The notes: generated by a model from the sequence alone, not told the origin. DNA of 64,000 bases from Shewanella woodyi ATCC 51908 (GCF_000019525.1 NC_010506.1:124001-188000); one strand, 5' to 3'; positions 34,355 to 45,239 are shown, counted from the first letter of the stretch. Numbers and translations are program-made.

Positions 34355-35506
34355 ATGCGGCAAATAGTGAAAATTGCCTCTGTTATAAGTGTGGCGTTAT
34401 GGATAACTGGCTGTGACCAAAAACCAGAAGGTTCAGGTACAGCTGCAGGCCCACAAAGTGTACCTGTAAATGTGATAAAAGTGGCAACTCAACCTCAGGA
34501 GATCACCTTAGAGTTGCCAGGCCGAAGCCGTGCGTATTTAGAAGCAGAAGTGCGTCCACAGGTCAGTGGTATTGTACTGGCTCGTAGTTTTAATGAGGGT
34601 GGAGAGGTCAAGAAAGGCCAGTCTCTTTATCAAATTGATGCGTCGCAGTATGAAGCTGCGCTAGTGAGTGCGAAGGCCGAGCTAGAGCGCGCACAGGCAG
34701 CTGAAAAGTCGACTAAGGCAACGGCTAAACGTTTTAGCTCACTGATTAAAAGTAAATCTATTAGTCAGCAAGACTTTGATACTGCAGAGGCTAACTACCT
34801 AGAAGCTAAAGCCAGCGTTGCTGTTGCAAAAGCGGCAATTAACACTGCTGAAATTAACCTTGCATACACTAAAGTAGAATCACCAATTTCAGGCCGTATC
34901 GGCAAATCTAACGTGACTGCGGGTGCGCTAGTTGGTGCAGGTCAAGCGCAAGCATTAGCCAATATTTCACAGCTTGATCCGATTAATGTTGATATCGTTC
35001 AATCGAGCACGCAGATGCTACGCCTTAAGCAACGTATCGCCAGTGGCCAGTTGTTGAATGATAATACAGCTCCAGTTGCCCTGTTTTTGGAAGATGGCAG
35101 CCGTTACAGCCATAAAGGTAAGCTGCAGTTCGCAGAAGTTACCGTCAATGAAAACACCGGTGCCGTGGTATTACGTGCTGAGTTCCCTAACCCGGATGGT
35201 TTACTACTACCTGGTATGTTTGTTCGTACTGTACTGACAGTGGGAACAGACCCTGAAGCGATTTTGGTGCCGCAAAAAGCCGTGACTCGTAACCCTAAGG
35301 GGCAGGGTGTTGCAATGGTGGTCAATGCTGAGAACAAGGTTGAGCCTCGTATTGTAGAAACTGCTGAGGTTATCAATCATCAGTGGCTGATCACTAAAGG
35401 CTTAGAGGCTGGCGACCAACTGATTGTTGAAGGTCTGCAGAAGATACGTCCTGGTGCGCCAGTTACACCTCAGTTAATTTCTGAAGCGAAAGCTCAAGCA
35501 GAATAG
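34355..35506 (+). CDS. RND efflux periplasmic adaptor (AcrA-type lipoprotein)
   Basis: 383 residues. The signal ends in lipobox WITGC (Cys near 21), so it is anchored in the inner membrane. The barrel-sandwich/hairpin region (RPQVSGIVLARSFNEGGEVKKGQSLYQID, then a long coiled coil with ERAQAAEKSTKATAKRFSSL) and ESPISGRIGKSNVTAGALVGAG are AcrA/MexA marks. It links the RND pump to a TolC-type channel encoded elsewhere. ATG 34355 has AGGAG six bases upstream. The RND gene follows after 12 bases, so they are an operon. Confidence 0.94.
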   Translation: MRQIVKIASVISVALWITGCDQKPEGSGTAAGPQSVPVNVIKVATQPQEITLELPGRSRAYLEAEVRPQVSGIVLARSFNEGGEVKKGQSLYQIDASQYEAALVSAKAELERAQAAEKSTKATAKRFSSLIKSKSISQQDFDTAEANYLEAKASVAVAKAAINTAEINLAYTKVESPISGRIGKSNVTAGALVGAGQAQALANISQLDPINVDIVQSSTQMLRLKQRIASGQLLNDNTAPVALFLEDGSRYSHKGKLQFAEVTVNENTGAVVLRAEFPNPDGLLLPGMFVRTVLTVGTDPEAILVPQKAVTRNPKGQGVAMVVNAENKVEPRIVETAEVINHQWLITKGLEAGDQLIVEGLQKIRPGAPVTPQLISEAKAQAE

Positions 35507-35518
35507 TAGGGCAAATTT

Positions 35519-38500
35519 ATGGCACGTTATTTTATCGATCGCCCCATTTTTGCTTGGGTGATCGCCATTATTATTATGCTGGCGGGACTGATGGCCATTA
35601 AGGGCTTGCCCGTATCCCAGTATCCCAGTATTGCGCCGCCAACGGTGGCTATTACCGCTAACTACCCAGGTGCTTCAGCTAAAACGGTTGAAGATACTGT
35701 AACGCAGGTGATTGAGCAGCGTATGACTGGTCTTGACCACCTGCGCTATATCAAATCTACCAGTGATAGTTTTGGTAATGCAGAGATCACCCTAACCTTT
35801 AATGCTGAAGCAGATGGTGACATCGCTCAAGTACAGGTGCAGAACAAGCTACAGTTGGCGATGCCTTTGTTGCCTCAAGAGGTACAAGCACAAGGTGTAG
35901 GCGTCGCGAAAACCAGTGCTGGCTTCTTGATGGTACTGGGTTTTGTTTCTGATGATGGCAGCATGGATAAGGCGGATATTTCCGATTATGTTGCGGCTAA
36001 TATTCAAGACCCAATGAGCCGTGTTGCAGGTGTGGGGGACATTCAACTATTTGGTGCACAGTACGCGATGCGTATCTGGTTAGATCCAATGAAGCTGAAG
36101 CAGTACTCATTGACCAGCGCCGACGTGGTGATGGCGATCCGTGAGCAAAATGCGCAAGTTTCTGCCGGTCAGTTAGGTGGTTCACCAGCGGTGATGGGAC
36201 AGGAGCTAAACGCGACTATCTCGGCCCAGAGTCGTCTACAAACCGCTGAAGAGTTTGAGCAGATTGTACTGAAATCCGATGTGAGCGGCGCCAAGGTATT
36301 CCTCGGTGATGTCTCAACAGTCGAGGTCGGTGCAGAAAGCTACATGGTGAACTCTTTCTATAATGGCAAACCTGCATCAGGTATGGCGATCCAGCTGGCT
36401 GCTGGTGCTAACGCACTGGATACAGCAGCGGCTGTTATGGCTCAAATTGATGAGATGAAGCCATTCTTCCCACAAGGTTTGAATGTGGTTCTGCCATTCG
36501 ATACGACACCATTCGTGAGTAAGTCTATCGAAGGGGTTGTACATACTCTTCTGGAAGCTGTAATACTGGTATTCTTTATTATGTACCTGTTCTTGCAGAA
36601 CTTCCGCGCAACGCTAATCCCTATGATTGCAGTTCCAGTGGTATTGCTGGGTACATTTGGGATCTTGGCGGTGACGGGCTTCTCAATCAACACCTTGACC
36701 ATGTTTGCTATGGTGCTGGCCATCGGTCTTCTGGTGGATGACGCCATTGTTGTGGTGGAGAACGTCGAACGGGTGATGGCTGAAGAGGGCTGCAGCCCAC
36801 TGGAAGCGACTCGTAAGTCGATGGATCAGATCACTGGTGCCTTGGTCGGTATCGGTTTGACGCTGTCAGCCGTATTCGTGCCTATGGCATTTATGTCTGG
36901 CTCTACTGGTGTTATCTACCGTCAATTCTCTATCACTATCGTGTCAGCCATGGCGCTGTCGGTATTGGTCGCTGTGATTCTAACTCCTGCGCTATGTGCC
37001 ACTATGCTCAAGCCTGTGGAGAAGGGTCATGGGTACACCAACAAAGGCTTCTTCGGTTGGTTTAACCGTACGTTCGATCGCTGGACGTCACGTTACGAAG
37101 CAAGTGTCGCCGTTATTATCAAACGCACTGGTCGTGTATTTGTTATCTATCTGGCGCTAGTGGTTGCTACTGCTTGGGTATTTATGCGCTTACCAACGGC
37201 ATTCTTACCGGATGAAGATCAGGGCGTTATCTTCTCTCAGGTGATGTTGCCAGCAAACGCAACTCAAGAAAGCACCATGAAGGTGATGGATAAAGTGAGT
37301 GACTACCTGCTGGAATCTGAAAAGGAAAACGTACAATCTGTATTTGCGGTTTCTGGTTTTAGTTTCGCGGGTATGGGTCAGAACATGGGTATCGCCTTTA
37401 TTGGTCTGAAACCTTGGGATGAGCGCTCTAACCCTGGTCAGGATGTACAGTCGATTGCCAATCGCGCTATGGGCTACTTTATGACGATTAAAGAAGCCTT
37501 CGTGTTTGCATTTGTTCCTCCTGCGGTATTGGAGTTGGGGACAGCGGGTGGTTTCGATCTCTTCCTACAGGATAAGAACGGTCAAGGCCATGATGCGCTT
37601 ATTGCAGCCCGTAACCAGTTGTTGGGCATGGCGGGACAAGATCCTAATCTAGTGGGTGTACGCCCTAATGGTCAGGAAGATGCACCTCAATACAAGCTTA
37701 ATGTCGATCATGCCAAGCTCCGTGCTTTAGGTCTTAGCATCAATGATGTGAACAGTGTATTGGCAACGGCTTGGGGTGGTAGTTATGTGAATGACTACAT
37801 AGATCGCGGCCGTGTTAAGAAGGTATTTGTCCAAGGTGAAGCTGAGTCGCGCATGCAGCCAGAAGATCTAGACAAGTGGTTCGTACGCAACGATCAAGGT
37901 GAGATGGTGCCTTTCTCAGCTTTTGCTACTGGTAGCTGGGAGTTTGGTGCACCGCGTCTGGAGCGTTTCGGTGGCTTACCTGCGGTAAACATTCAAGGTG
38001 CAACCATACCTGGTTTTAGTACTGGTGCTGCCATGGACAGTATTGAGACGATGGCGGGTAAGTTACCTGCTGGTTTCGGTATCGCTTGGAATGGTCTCTC
38101 CTATGAAGAACGCTTATCGGGTAATCAGGCGCCTATGCTATATGCCTTGTCTATCTTAGTGGTGTTCTTGGTATTGGCGGCCCTGTATGAAAGCTGGTCA
38201 GTACCTATTTCGGTCATATTGGTGGTTCCGTTAGGGATTATTGGCGCGCTGTTGGCGACCTATGGTCGTGGCCTTAATAACGACGTATTCTTCCAGGTGG
38301 GTCTGTTGACCACTGTAGGTCTGGCGACTAAGAACGCTATCTTGATCGTAGAGTTTGCGAAGGAATACTATGAGAAGGGCGCCTCTTTGACCGATGCAAC
38401 CTTGCATGCAGTAAGAGTGCGTTTACGTCCAATTCTGATGACCTCACTGGCCTTCGGTTTAGGTGTTGTGCCGTTAGCTATCAGTACTGGTGTTGGTTCT

Positions 38501-38656
38501 GGTGCACAAAACGCAATTGGTACCGGTGTTGTGGGTGGCATGCTAAGTTCTACCTTCCTAGGTATCTTCTTTGTGCCACTATTCTTCGTGATTGTTGAAC
38601 GTATTTTCAGTAAGCGTGAGCAGAAAAAGAAAACAAGCACAGAAGTTGCTGAGTGA
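35519..38656 (+). CDS. RND multidrug efflux transporter (AcrB/MexB type)
   Basis: 1045 residues, typical of HAE-1 RND pumps (about 1050). It begins [17 protein letters not shown]. The proton-relay Asp pair sits in [19 protein letters not shown] (TM4), and the Lys of TM10 in [29 protein letters not shown] and the FxxFxxxxFxxF-like gate region are in place. Twelve transmembrane helices and two large periplasmic loops are expected. It exports drugs, bile-type detergents or metabolites with the adaptor and an outer-membrane channel. The absence of a local repressor means regulation lies elsewhere or is constitutive. Confidence 0.96.
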   Translation: MARYFIDRPIFAWVIAIIIMLAGLMAIKGLPVSQYPSIAPPTVAITANYPGASAKTVEDTVTQVIEQRMTGLDHLRYIKSTSDSFGNAEITLTFNAEADGDIAQVQVQNKLQLAMPLLPQEVQAQGVGVAKTSAGFLMVLGFVSDDGSMDKADISDYVAANIQDPMSRVAGVGDIQLFGAQYAMRIWLDPMKLKQYSLTSADVVMAIREQNAQVSAGQLGGSPAVMGQELNATISAQSRLQTAEEFEQIVLKSDVSGAKVFLGDVSTVEVGAESYMVNSFYNGKPASGMAIQLAAGANALDTAAAVMAQIDEMKPFFPQGLNVVLPFDTTPFVSKSIEGVVHTLLEAVILVFFIMYLFLQNFRATLIPMIAVPVVLLGTFGILAVTGFSINTLTMFAMVLAIGLLVDDAIVVVENVERVMAEEGCSPLEATRKSMDQITGALVGIGLTLSAVFVPMAFMSGSTGVIYRQFSITIVSAMALSVLVAVILTPALCATMLKPVEKGHGYTNKGFFGWFNRTFDRWTSRYEASVAVIIKRTGRVFVIYLALVVATAWVFMRLPTAFLPDEDQGVIFSQVMLPANATQESTMKVMDKVSDYLLESEKENVQSVFAVSGFSFAGMGQNMGIAFIGLKPWDERSNPGQDVQSIANRAMGYFMTIKEAFVFAFVPPAVLELGTAGGFDLFLQDKNGQGHDALIAARNQLLGMAGQDPNLVGVRPNGQEDAPQYKLNVDHAKLRALGLSINDVNSVLATAWGGSYVNDYIDRGRVKKVFVQGEAESRMQPEDLDKWFVRNDQGEMVPFSAFATGSWEFGAPRLERFGGLPAVNIQGATIPGFSTGAAMDSIETMAGKLPAGFGIAWNGLSYEERLSGNQAPMLYALSILVVFLVLAALYESWSVPISVILVVPLGIIGALLATYGRGLNNDVFFQVGLLTTVGLATKNAILIVEFAKEYYEKGASLTDATLHAVRVRLRPILMTSLAFGLGVVPLAISTGVGSGAQNAIGTGVVGGMLSSTFLGIFFVPLFFVIVERIFSKREQKKKTSTEVAE

Positions 38657-38673
38657 TCTAATTACTCTTTGAT

Positions 38674-38702
38674 AAAAAGCCCGGCACCTGCTGGGCTTTT
38701 TG
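38674..38702 (+). terminator. Intrinsic terminator of the RND operon
   Basis: AAAAAGCCC (38674-38682) and GGGCTTTTT (38693-38701) pair around a ten-base loop, 18 bases after the RND stop. Confidence 0.88.
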
Positions 38703-39035
38703 TTGCTTCATACACAAAATGGAGCCTTAAATCTCTCTTATTAAGAGAATAAAATTCACTCTTAAATTGCAACTTCTTCAGTGCTAAAAATGGGTCTATT
38801 TTATCTTTTAAGTGTCTTTATAAAGACTTATATATCAGCTACACCTTTAATATCTTCTATAATAGAGCTAGTAGGTTCATTTTTAGCTGCTAAATCTCAG
38901 GGTAAACTCTTAGTGATTATTGGCAGTAAAGAGCCCATTTTAAACAGGAAATAGAGAGAATATAAAAGTAAGAAATATAAGCCAAATATAAAAATAAGAA
39001 CTGTTTCCTTGGATATATATTTCAGGAGGAGGGCT
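38703..39035. other. AT-rich spacer before the 176-residue hypothetical gene
   Basis: No gene is supported. The stretch is strongly AT-rich with small inverted repeats, e.g. AAGTGTCTTTATAAAGACTT near 38810-38830. It ends in a strong ribosome binding site, AGGAGGA at 39024-39030. Confidence 0.4.
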
Positions 39036-39566
39036 ATGGTTAGTCGTAGAAATTTAAAGCAGGAGCATGAACTTGCCGTGCTGAACTCTTTTGCCGACCA
39101 CTTAAAGCTAGAGGGAAAGTCGCTTGAAATTTTAGAGCAACCAGACCCGCCTGAAGCCATTGTTAATATTGATAAAACCAAAACTTGGATTGAGATCACC
39201 GATGCATTTCTAGATGAGGAACATGCTCGCAGTTTAATGAATAGTATCGCCGATGATGTCCCTCACATTGTTGATGAAACACGTGACGAGGCTGAGATTG
39301 AGCCTGACTTCCAATCTGTGGTTCATGGGGTGATTGCTAAGAAGTATGATAAGAAAACTATGCTGCAAGCCCATAGAACATTCGGGCGTGGGATCTTACT
39401 CGTCGGTATCTTTACTCCGTTTAACTCTGCCAGTGGTATTGCTGATGAGGAGAGAGAGAATATACGTGAGCTGGTGGACAATAAAGCCAAGGCGATATTC
39501 GATAAAATCTATGTTTACGATGGCACCCTAAAGCACAAGTTTTATCTTCTATTTGAGCAGTTGTAA
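39036..39566 (+). CDS. Hypothetical protein, possible nuclease-like fold
   Basis: The frame opens at 39009, but AGGAGGA six bases before ATG 39036 fixes the start at MVSRRNLKQEHELAVLNSF (176 residues). It is soluble, acidic, with no signal or membrane segment. I do not recognise a family. The segment LEQPDPPEAIVNIDKTKTWIEITDAF has the spacing of a PD-(D/E)xK-type core (acidic residue, then hydrophobic-Glu-x-Thr), with Thr in place of the usual Lys, so nuclease function is only a guess. Its AT-rich upstream region and strong ribosome binding site set it apart; it may be an acquired gene. Confidence 0.6.
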   Translation: MVSRRNLKQEHELAVLNSFADHLKLEGKSLEILEQPDPPEAIVNIDKTKTWIEITDAFLDEEHARSLMNSIADDVPHIVDETRDEAEIEPDFQSVVHGVIAKKYDKKTMLQAHRTFGRGILLVGIFTPFNSASGIADEERENIRELVDNKAKAIFDKIYVYDGTLKHKFYLLFEQL

Positions 39567-39580
39567 CAGTAAGGAAAGAG

Positions 39581-39609
39581 TGGCTCGATAAACAGAATTT
39601 ACCGAGCCA
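39581..39609. terminator. Hairpin between convergent hypothetical and AbgT genes
   Basis: TGGCTCG-A-TAAA and TTTA-C-CGAGCCA pair with one mismatch to form a 12-base stem with a five-base loop, between two convergent stops. T-tracts are weak on both sides, so termination efficiency is uncertain. Confidence 0.5.
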
Positions 39610-39635
39610 TGTTTCATGCTAGTTACTCAATAACT

Positions 39636-41252
39636 CTATGGCGTGTAGTAGGTGGCAGCACCTGGGCCTACAGGGAAACCAAGTACGAATACCCACAGGA
39701 AGAAGAAGCAGGTCCAACCGATAAAGAAGACGATTGAGTAGGGCAGCATGGTTGCGATTAGCGTACCTATTCCTAAGTTCTTCTTATACTGCGAAGCAAC
39801 CGCTAAGATCAGTCCAAAATAACTCATCATGGGGGTGATAAGGTTAGTCACTGAATCTCCAATACGATAAGCCGCCTGAATGGTTTCAGGTGCGTAACCA
39901 ACCAGCATCAACATGGGGACGAAAATCGGTGCCGTTACAGCCCACTGAGCCGATGCACTGCCGAGCATAAGGTTGATAAACCCACACATCATAATAAACA
40001 GTACAAATACTAGCGGGCCTGTTAGGCCGATAGCGTTTAGGGCATCGGCGCCAGATACCGCAAGCACTGCACCTAAGTTGGTCCATTTAAAGAAGGCAAC
40101 GAACTGAGAGGCAAAAAAGACCAGGACAATATACATGCCCATTGAGCTCATGCTGTTAGACATGGCATCAATTACATCTTTATCACGTTTCATGGTGCCG
40201 ACGACTTTACCGTAAACAAGGCCTGGGATCGCAAAACAGATAAAGATAAAGGCGACGATCCCTTTAAGGAAAGGTGAGCCTGCAACGAGTCCTGTTTCTG
40301 GGTCTCTAAGCGGGCCACTCTCAGGTACTACGGTGAGTGCAACTAATACTGAGAGGATCAAAGTGGCGATACCTGCTGCTTTTAGTCCCTTTTTCTCTAG
40401 CGTGGTGACGCTGTCCATCGATTGATTAGACAGATCAATATTGGCCTCACTTGGATCGTACTTTCCAAGTTTAGGCTCGACAATCTTCTCTGTGACTAAG
40501 GCGCCCAAACCTGTGATAAGGAAGGTCGAAACAAACATAAAGTACCAGTTCACCTCTGGACCAACGATATAGTCAGGGTCAATCATCTGGGCTGCTGCTT
40601 CAGTGATCCCCGAGAGTAGAGGATCGACAGTACCTAGCAGTAAATTTGCGCTGTAGCCACCGGAGACACCGGCGAAGGCGGCCGCTAGACCTGCCAAGGG
40701 ATGACGACCAAGGGAGTGAAATATCAAGGCTGCCATTGGGATAAGCACCACATAGCCAAGCTCTGAGGCGGTGTTCGATACGATACCTGCGAAAACTAAG
40801 GTTAAGGTAACAAGGCGTTTAGATGCGCCCATCACGAGTAAACGCATGGCAGCCGAGAGCATGCCAGAGCGCTCAGCAATGCCGACACCTAAGAGTGCTA
40901 CTAGTACGGTACCAAGTGGAGTAAATCCGGTGAAGTTGGTGACAAGGTTTGAGACTATCATTCTCAAGCCTTCGGCGTTCATTAAGCTGACGACGTGGAT
41001 AAGACCATCTTCGCTGCGGCCAGAGGCGCCAACAGGTCTTGGATCTGTCACGGTAAGCTCAAAATAACCAGCAATACCGCTGATCACGATTACGGCCATA
41101 CAGAAGATGGCAAAGAGTGTAATGGGGTGGGGAAGTAAATTACCTAGACGTTCGACAATATTCAAAAAGCGGACAAATGCGCCACTTTGTTTCTCAGGAG
41201 ACCCTGAAGAGTTGAGATCTTGCGGCAAGCTCTCATCTTTATTCAATCCCAT
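39636..41252 (-). CDS. AbgT family transporter
   Basis: 538 residues with about 12 transmembrane segments, matching the AbgT/MtrF family (p-aminobenzoyl-glutamate uptake or sulfonamide efflux, proton-coupled). Recognisable parts are VERLGNLLPHPITLFAIF near the N-terminus, ASELGYVVLIPMAALIFHSLGRHPLAGLAAAFAGVSGGYSANLL (split here by a hairpin re-entrant loop) and the C-terminal GDSVTNLITPMMSYFGLIL. AAGGG precedes the start. It is transcribed codirectionally with and downstream of an AraC gene (166-base gap), and an Ntn acylase diverges from that regulator, suggesting an acylated amino acid substrate. Confidence 0.93.
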   Translation of the reverse strand: MGLNKDESLPQDLNSSGSPEKQSGAFVRFLNIVERLGNLLPHPITLFAIFCMAVIVISGIAGYFELTVTDPRPVGASGRSEDGLIHVVSLMNAEGLRMIVSNLVTNFTGFTPLGTVLVALLGVGIAERSGMLSAAMRLLVMGASKRLVTLTLVFAGIVSNTASELGYVVLIPMAALIFHSLGRHPLAGLAAAFAGVSGGYSANLLLGTVDPLLSGITEAAAQMIDPDYIVGPEVNWYFMFVSTFLITGLGALVTEKIVEPKLGKYDPSEANIDLSNQSMDSVTTLEKKGLKAAGIATLILSVLVALTVVPESGPLRDPETGLVAGSPFLKGIVAFIFICFAIPGLVYGKVVGTMKRDKDVIDAMSNSMSSMGMYIVLVFFASQFVAFFKWTNLGAVLAVSGADALNAIGLTGPLVFVLFIMMCGFINLMLGSASAQWAVTAPIFVPMLMLVGYAPETIQAAYRIGDSVTNLITPMMSYFGLILAVASQYKKNLGIGTLIATMLPYSIVFFIGWTCFFFLWVFVLGFPVGPGAATYYTP

Positions 41253-41418
41253 TTTTTATCCCTTTTATTATATTTTTTACCGTCTGTGTACTAATTATCA
41301 TTAGTCGCGGCTTTTTCTTACTCGAAATATCCGAGTGGACTCTTCATAGTGTCCTAGTTGCTTTAATTCAAACTTAATTTGGCTTAAAAATGGACGTGGA
41401 AAGGCGATAATATCACCA

Positions 41419-42594
41419 TTATGGCTCCTTGTTAGACTTCTTAAATTGGTTTGGTGTCATCTGGGTTCGGCGTTTAAATTCAGTATAGAAGGAGGACTTG
41501 CTGTTATAACCCACCTCGTAGGCGATATCTATGATGCTCATATTTGTATTGATGAGCAGATGTTGGGCATCTTTAATTCGATATTGGTTGATCAGATCGA
41601 AGTAGTTTCCTTGAGTTTGTTGGTTGATGATCTGAGACAAGTGGTGGGTACTGAGCTTAAGCTGTGAGGCTAGTTTGCCCAATGATAGGGTTGAATCTTT
41701 ATAGATCCCCCCCTCCATCAATATATTAAGGTGATGGATCACCTCTTTTGCCAAATCATTGGTCACCGATGAGCGGTATTGTCTATCCGGTGTATCAGCT
41801 TCTGGGCTTGTTTGGCCTACCTCTTGTTGGAGCTCTTGTGCTTTTGGGGGTAACAGCTGATGCAGGTCGGCATCTGATATGAGCTTCTTCCCCAGCACTG
41901 GCAGGTAGTAAAAGATCATGCAGCTGATTGCTGTTATCACCAGGAGTATGGATGAAATCATCCAGGTAAATTGGTGTGGTAGCCGAAATAGAAAGAAGAG
42001 AAAAATCACGATAAAGCTGAGGCTTATTCCTAGAAATGCACCCTTGAGTTTGTTCATCTCTCTGAGTACATCTTGCTTCTTATTGTTGAGTTCTATATGC
42101 AGTTCTCGCCAGCTTAGGTAGAGGTAGAACAAGCCTAAGCTACTGATAATGAGCAGACGAGAGAAGCGGATAGGCGTCATTGACAGCGGCCAAGATATCA
42201 CCTCTTTGGCATAAACCTGTGAGAAAAAGTGGCTCTTACCTACTTCATCCAAAAGGTTATAGGGCATCATGATAGCGAGATAGATAAATGGAATTACTAG
42301 GTGTCTAGCATTTCTCCATTGAAACTCATCACTTAAACCAACACTGGCTTTGAAATAGAGATAGAAAAAGATAGGAACCGAGACAGATAGAGGGCCAGAG
42401 ATTGAGATGATGTAGAGAAAACTCCCTCCCTCCTCAAAAATTGCCAGTTCGATCATCAAGCTTATCAAGCCCACCAACATCAGTGAAAAGCAGAGTCGCG
42501 CCTTGGCATTTTGATGGGGCGTGGTGGCCGCATATCCCATCATAAAGAAACTCATTCCAACAGAGATAAGCAACAAGATTGTCATTAACTGCAT
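41419..42594 (-). CDS. AraC-family regulator with N-terminal membrane domain
   Basis: 391 residues. The N-terminal 230 residues contain about seven hydrophobic helices (TILLLISVGMSFFMMGY, then FLYIISISGPLSVSVPIFFYLYF and so on), like the membrane-bound 7TM-AraC group. A linker leads to a C-terminal double HTH (STHHLSQIINQQTQGNYFDLINQYRI, then IAYEVGYNSKSSFYTEFKRR). It probably senses an external or membrane signal and binds DNA from the membrane. It sits between AbgT and the divergent acylase gene, likely controlling both. Confidence 0.88.
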   Translation of the reverse strand: MQLMTILLLISVGMSFFMMGYAATTPHQNAKARLCFSLMLVGLISLMIELAIFEEGGSFLYIISISGPLSVSVPIFFYLYFKASVGLSDEFQWRNARHLVIPFIYLAIMMPYNLLDEVGKSHFFSQVYAKEVISWPLSMTPIRFSRLLIISSLGLFYLYLSWRELHIELNNKKQDVLREMNKLKGAFLGISLSFIVIFLFFLFRLPHQFTWMISSILLVITAISCMIFYYLPVLGKKLISDADLHQLLPPKAQELQQEVGQTSPEADTPDRQYRSSVTNDLAKEVIHHLNILMEGGIYKDSTLSLGKLASQLKLSTHHLSQIINQQTQGNYFDLINQYRIKDAQHLLINTNMSIIDIAYEVGYNSKSSFYTEFKRRTQMTPNQFKKSNKEP

Positions 42595-42857
42595 GGCTTT
42601 CCTCTGCTGTACCTTGTGATGTCCATAAGTGGCTTGTGTTACTGCGCTTTAACAATTTAAACACTAAAAATTGAGGTGCGAATTATAACCTTATGATTTT
42701 TATTGTAAATAAAAAAGTCCGAACGGGTCGGGGCGGTCGAGTAGAACCGATATAGATAATAAAGTAACAAATGGTTATCAAACCATGAACTTTTATTTTG
42801 ATGAAGTGGTGTGCCCATGGAACTCACAGGGGGGCAGCTACCAGAGGTTTAATTGCG

Positions 42858-45239
42858 ATGAAATATAATAATAAACAGAGACACCTTACACCGATCGCAC
42901 TGGCATTAACATTTGCGTTAGCCGGTTGTAATAGCAGTGATAGTGAGCCAGAAGAGGAGGTGGTGCTACCAAGTACCGCCAAAATTGAGTACACCTCCTT
43001 TGGTGTTCCCCATATCACAGCATCAGATTTTAAAGCCCTAGGTTATGGGCAAGCCTATGCCCATGCTCAGGAAAATATGTGTACTCTGGCTGAACAGATC
43101 GTTGAGGTTCGTGGGGAGCGAGCAGTGACTTTTGGTGCCGGCAACGGTAACTCAAATCTCATCACAGATTTTGGTACTCAGGCCTTAAATATCTATAGCG
43201 ATGCAGAAAACTCCATTGAGGGGATGACCGAGGAGCAGTTTGACTTGCTGACAGGTTACGCGGATGGTTTTAATCAGGCGGTGATCGATAAAGCGGGCTC
43301 ACAAAACTACCCCTCTCCCTGTCGTGGCGTCGATTGGGTTCCTGAAATAACGGTGACCGATCTGCAAGCTTATCATCTTAAATTAGCGCTATTTGCCAGC
43401 GGTGGTGCATTAAGTGCGCAAATTGCGACAGCCTCGCCCACCACGAGTGAAAAGGCATTAGGGCAAACCTTCAATGAGATCGCCGCTCAAAATGAAGGCT
43501 TAGGCAGTAATGGCTGGGCGCTAGGCCGTGATAAAACCGAATCTGGTAGCGGTATGCTGCTCTCTAATCCACATTTTCCCTGGAGCGGTAACCTACGATT
43601 TGTGGAGAATCACTTGAAGATCCCCGGTGAGATGAATGTTACCGGCGTCTCTTTTGTTGGTGTCCCTGGCGTGTTAATCGGCTTCAATGAACATGTTGCT
43701 TGGACTCATACCGTTTCTCAATCTAAGCGTTTGACTACCTATCGCCTGACGCTAGACCCTGCCGATCCGACTCGTTACCTCTATGATGGTGAGTATAAGC
43801 AGATGACGAGCCAAGATTATAGTGTCTCAGTTCAGAACGAAGATGGTAGTCACTCTGAGGTGAAAAAGACCCTCTACTCCTCCCATTATGGCCCCATGAT
43901 TGGCTGGTATCCTGATGGCAGTGCAGTGACCTATCGCGATGCGAACCTCAATAATGGTAATATGGTTAGTCAATGGTTTGCCATGGGACGAGCGACCTCC
44001 ATTGAGGAGTTTGAAGCGGCTTTCTCGACTTACCAAGGGATCCCTTGGGTCAATACCATGGCCACAGATAATAAAGGCAACGCCTTCTACATCGATGGCT
44101 CAAGAGCACCTAACCTTAATGCCTTTGCGCTGACTCTGTTAAAAGACTTTGTTAATAATGACCCTGTAGGTAAAGCGTTGTGGCAAGGCGGTCGTGGTCA
44201 GCTTGTACTCGATGGCAGTATGTCACTATTTGAGTGGATAGATACTGGCACTACGCCTATCCCTGGCGTTGTTCCCTTTGAGCGTGCCCCCAAAGTGATG
44301 CGTAGTGATTATGTTTTCAATGCTAACAGCAGCCACTGGCTTACCCATGGTACTGAGCCGTTAGAGGGATACTCCCTTGTATATGGTCCAGAGCAAACGA
44401 TCCGTAGCCCTCGTACCCGCATGAATGCCACTATGTTAGAGGAGCATTCACCTCAAGGGATCTCAGGTGCTGACGGTAAGTTCAATATTGATGAGCTGAA
44501 AGGAGTGGCTACCAGTGAGCGAGCACAAGTTTCTGAGCTACTTAAAGATCAGTTAGTGGAGCGCTGTACAGGCGTGACGAATATTATTCTTGAGAGTCAG
44601 GAGGTTGTGGATATCTCAGCTGCATGTACCACATTAGCAAATTGGGATGGTCTATACCGTAATGACAGTCAGGGAGCTCATGTTTTCAGAGAGTTTCTTA
44701 AAGTGTTCGATGTTGGCGGTGAGCAAGCCTTGAGCGATAGCCTCTTTAGCAAAGGGTTTAATGTTAAAAGACCTATAGCAACACCTTATCAATTGATGAA
44801 GCATGAAGGCAGCAGTAACAGCGACCCTATTTTGCAAGCATTAGCTGGCACAGTTCAGCATCTTGCTAGCGTGAATATTCCACTGTCTGCACCACTAGGT
44901 TCAATCCAATATCATATGAAGAATGATGAGAAGCTTGCTATTCCCGGCGGTGGAACCATAGATGGGGTCTTTAATATCAACACAGGTAGCAGTGCTAAGG
45001 TTGCCGCTTATGGTTACCCAGTATTTCATGGGGCGAGTTGGCTAATGGCGCTGGAGTTTACAGAGTCTGGACCTCAAGCTGAGGCCTTCTTAACCTATGG
45101 TCAGTCACACGACCCTGAATCTGAGCACTTTGTAGATCAAACGCGTCTGTTCTCTAAGGGGGAGTGGCGACCTGTTGTGTTTACTGAAGCGCAGATAGAA
45201 GCTGATTTGGTTGATACGATTGAGTTAACTTTAGATTAA
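42858..45239 (+). CDS. Penicillin acylase family Ntn hydrolase, lipoprotein
   Basis: The longest frame starts at 42798; ATG 42858 (AGAGG nine bases upstream) opens a proper lipoprotein signal, MKYNNKQRHLTPIALALTFALAGC, with the lipid-bearing Cys at 24, giving 793 residues. It is a penicillin/aculeacin/AHL acylase-type precursor. The self-cleaved nucleophile is Ser217 in GLGSNGWALG, with SNPHFPW after it and an Asn in the FNANSSHW region. YGQAYAHAQENM marks the alpha chain. Such enzymes hydrolyse amide bonds of acylated amines (beta-lactams, acyl-homoserine lactones, N-acyl amino acids) outside the inner membrane. Divergent to AraC and near AbgT. Specificity cannot be read. Confidence 0.9.
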   Translation: MKYNNKQRHLTPIALALTFALAGCNSSDSEPEEEVVLPSTAKIEYTSFGVPHITASDFKALGYGQAYAHAQENMCTLAEQIVEVRGERAVTFGAGNGNSNLITDFGTQALNIYSDAENSIEGMTEEQFDLLTGYADGFNQAVIDKAGSQNYPSPCRGVDWVPEITVTDLQAYHLKLALFASGGALSAQIATASPTTSEKALGQTFNEIAAQNEGLGSNGWALGRDKTESGSGMLLSNPHFPWSGNLRFVENHLKIPGEMNVTGVSFVGVPGVLIGFNEHVAWTHTVSQSKRLTTYRLTLDPADPTRYLYDGEYKQMTSQDYSVSVQNEDGSHSEVKKTLYSSHYGPMIGWYPDGSAVTYRDANLNNGNMVSQWFAMGRATSIEEFEAAFSTYQGIPWVNTMATDNKGNAFYIDGSRAPNLNAFALTLLKDFVNNDPVGKALWQGGRGQLVLDGSMSLFEWIDTGTTPIPGVVPFERAPKVMRSDYVFNANSSHWLTHGTEPLEGYSLVYGPEQTIRSPRTRMNATMLEEHSPQGISGADGKFNIDELKGVATSERAQVSELLKDQLVERCTGVTNIILESQEVVDISAACTTLANWDGLYRNDSQGAHVFREFLKVFDVGGEQALSDSLFSKGFNVKRPIATPYQLMKHEGSSNSDPILQALAGTVQHLASVNIPLSAPLGSIQYHMKNDEKLAIPGGGTIDGVFNINTGSSAKVAAYGYPVFHGASWLMALEFTESGPQAEAFLTYGQSHDPESEHFVDQTRLFSKGEWRPVVFTEAQIEADLVDTIELTLD

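Noticed and set aside
36442..36747. 101-residue antisense ORF in the RND pump gene
   Set aside because: Antisense to highly conserved membrane helices of the pump; no start signal.
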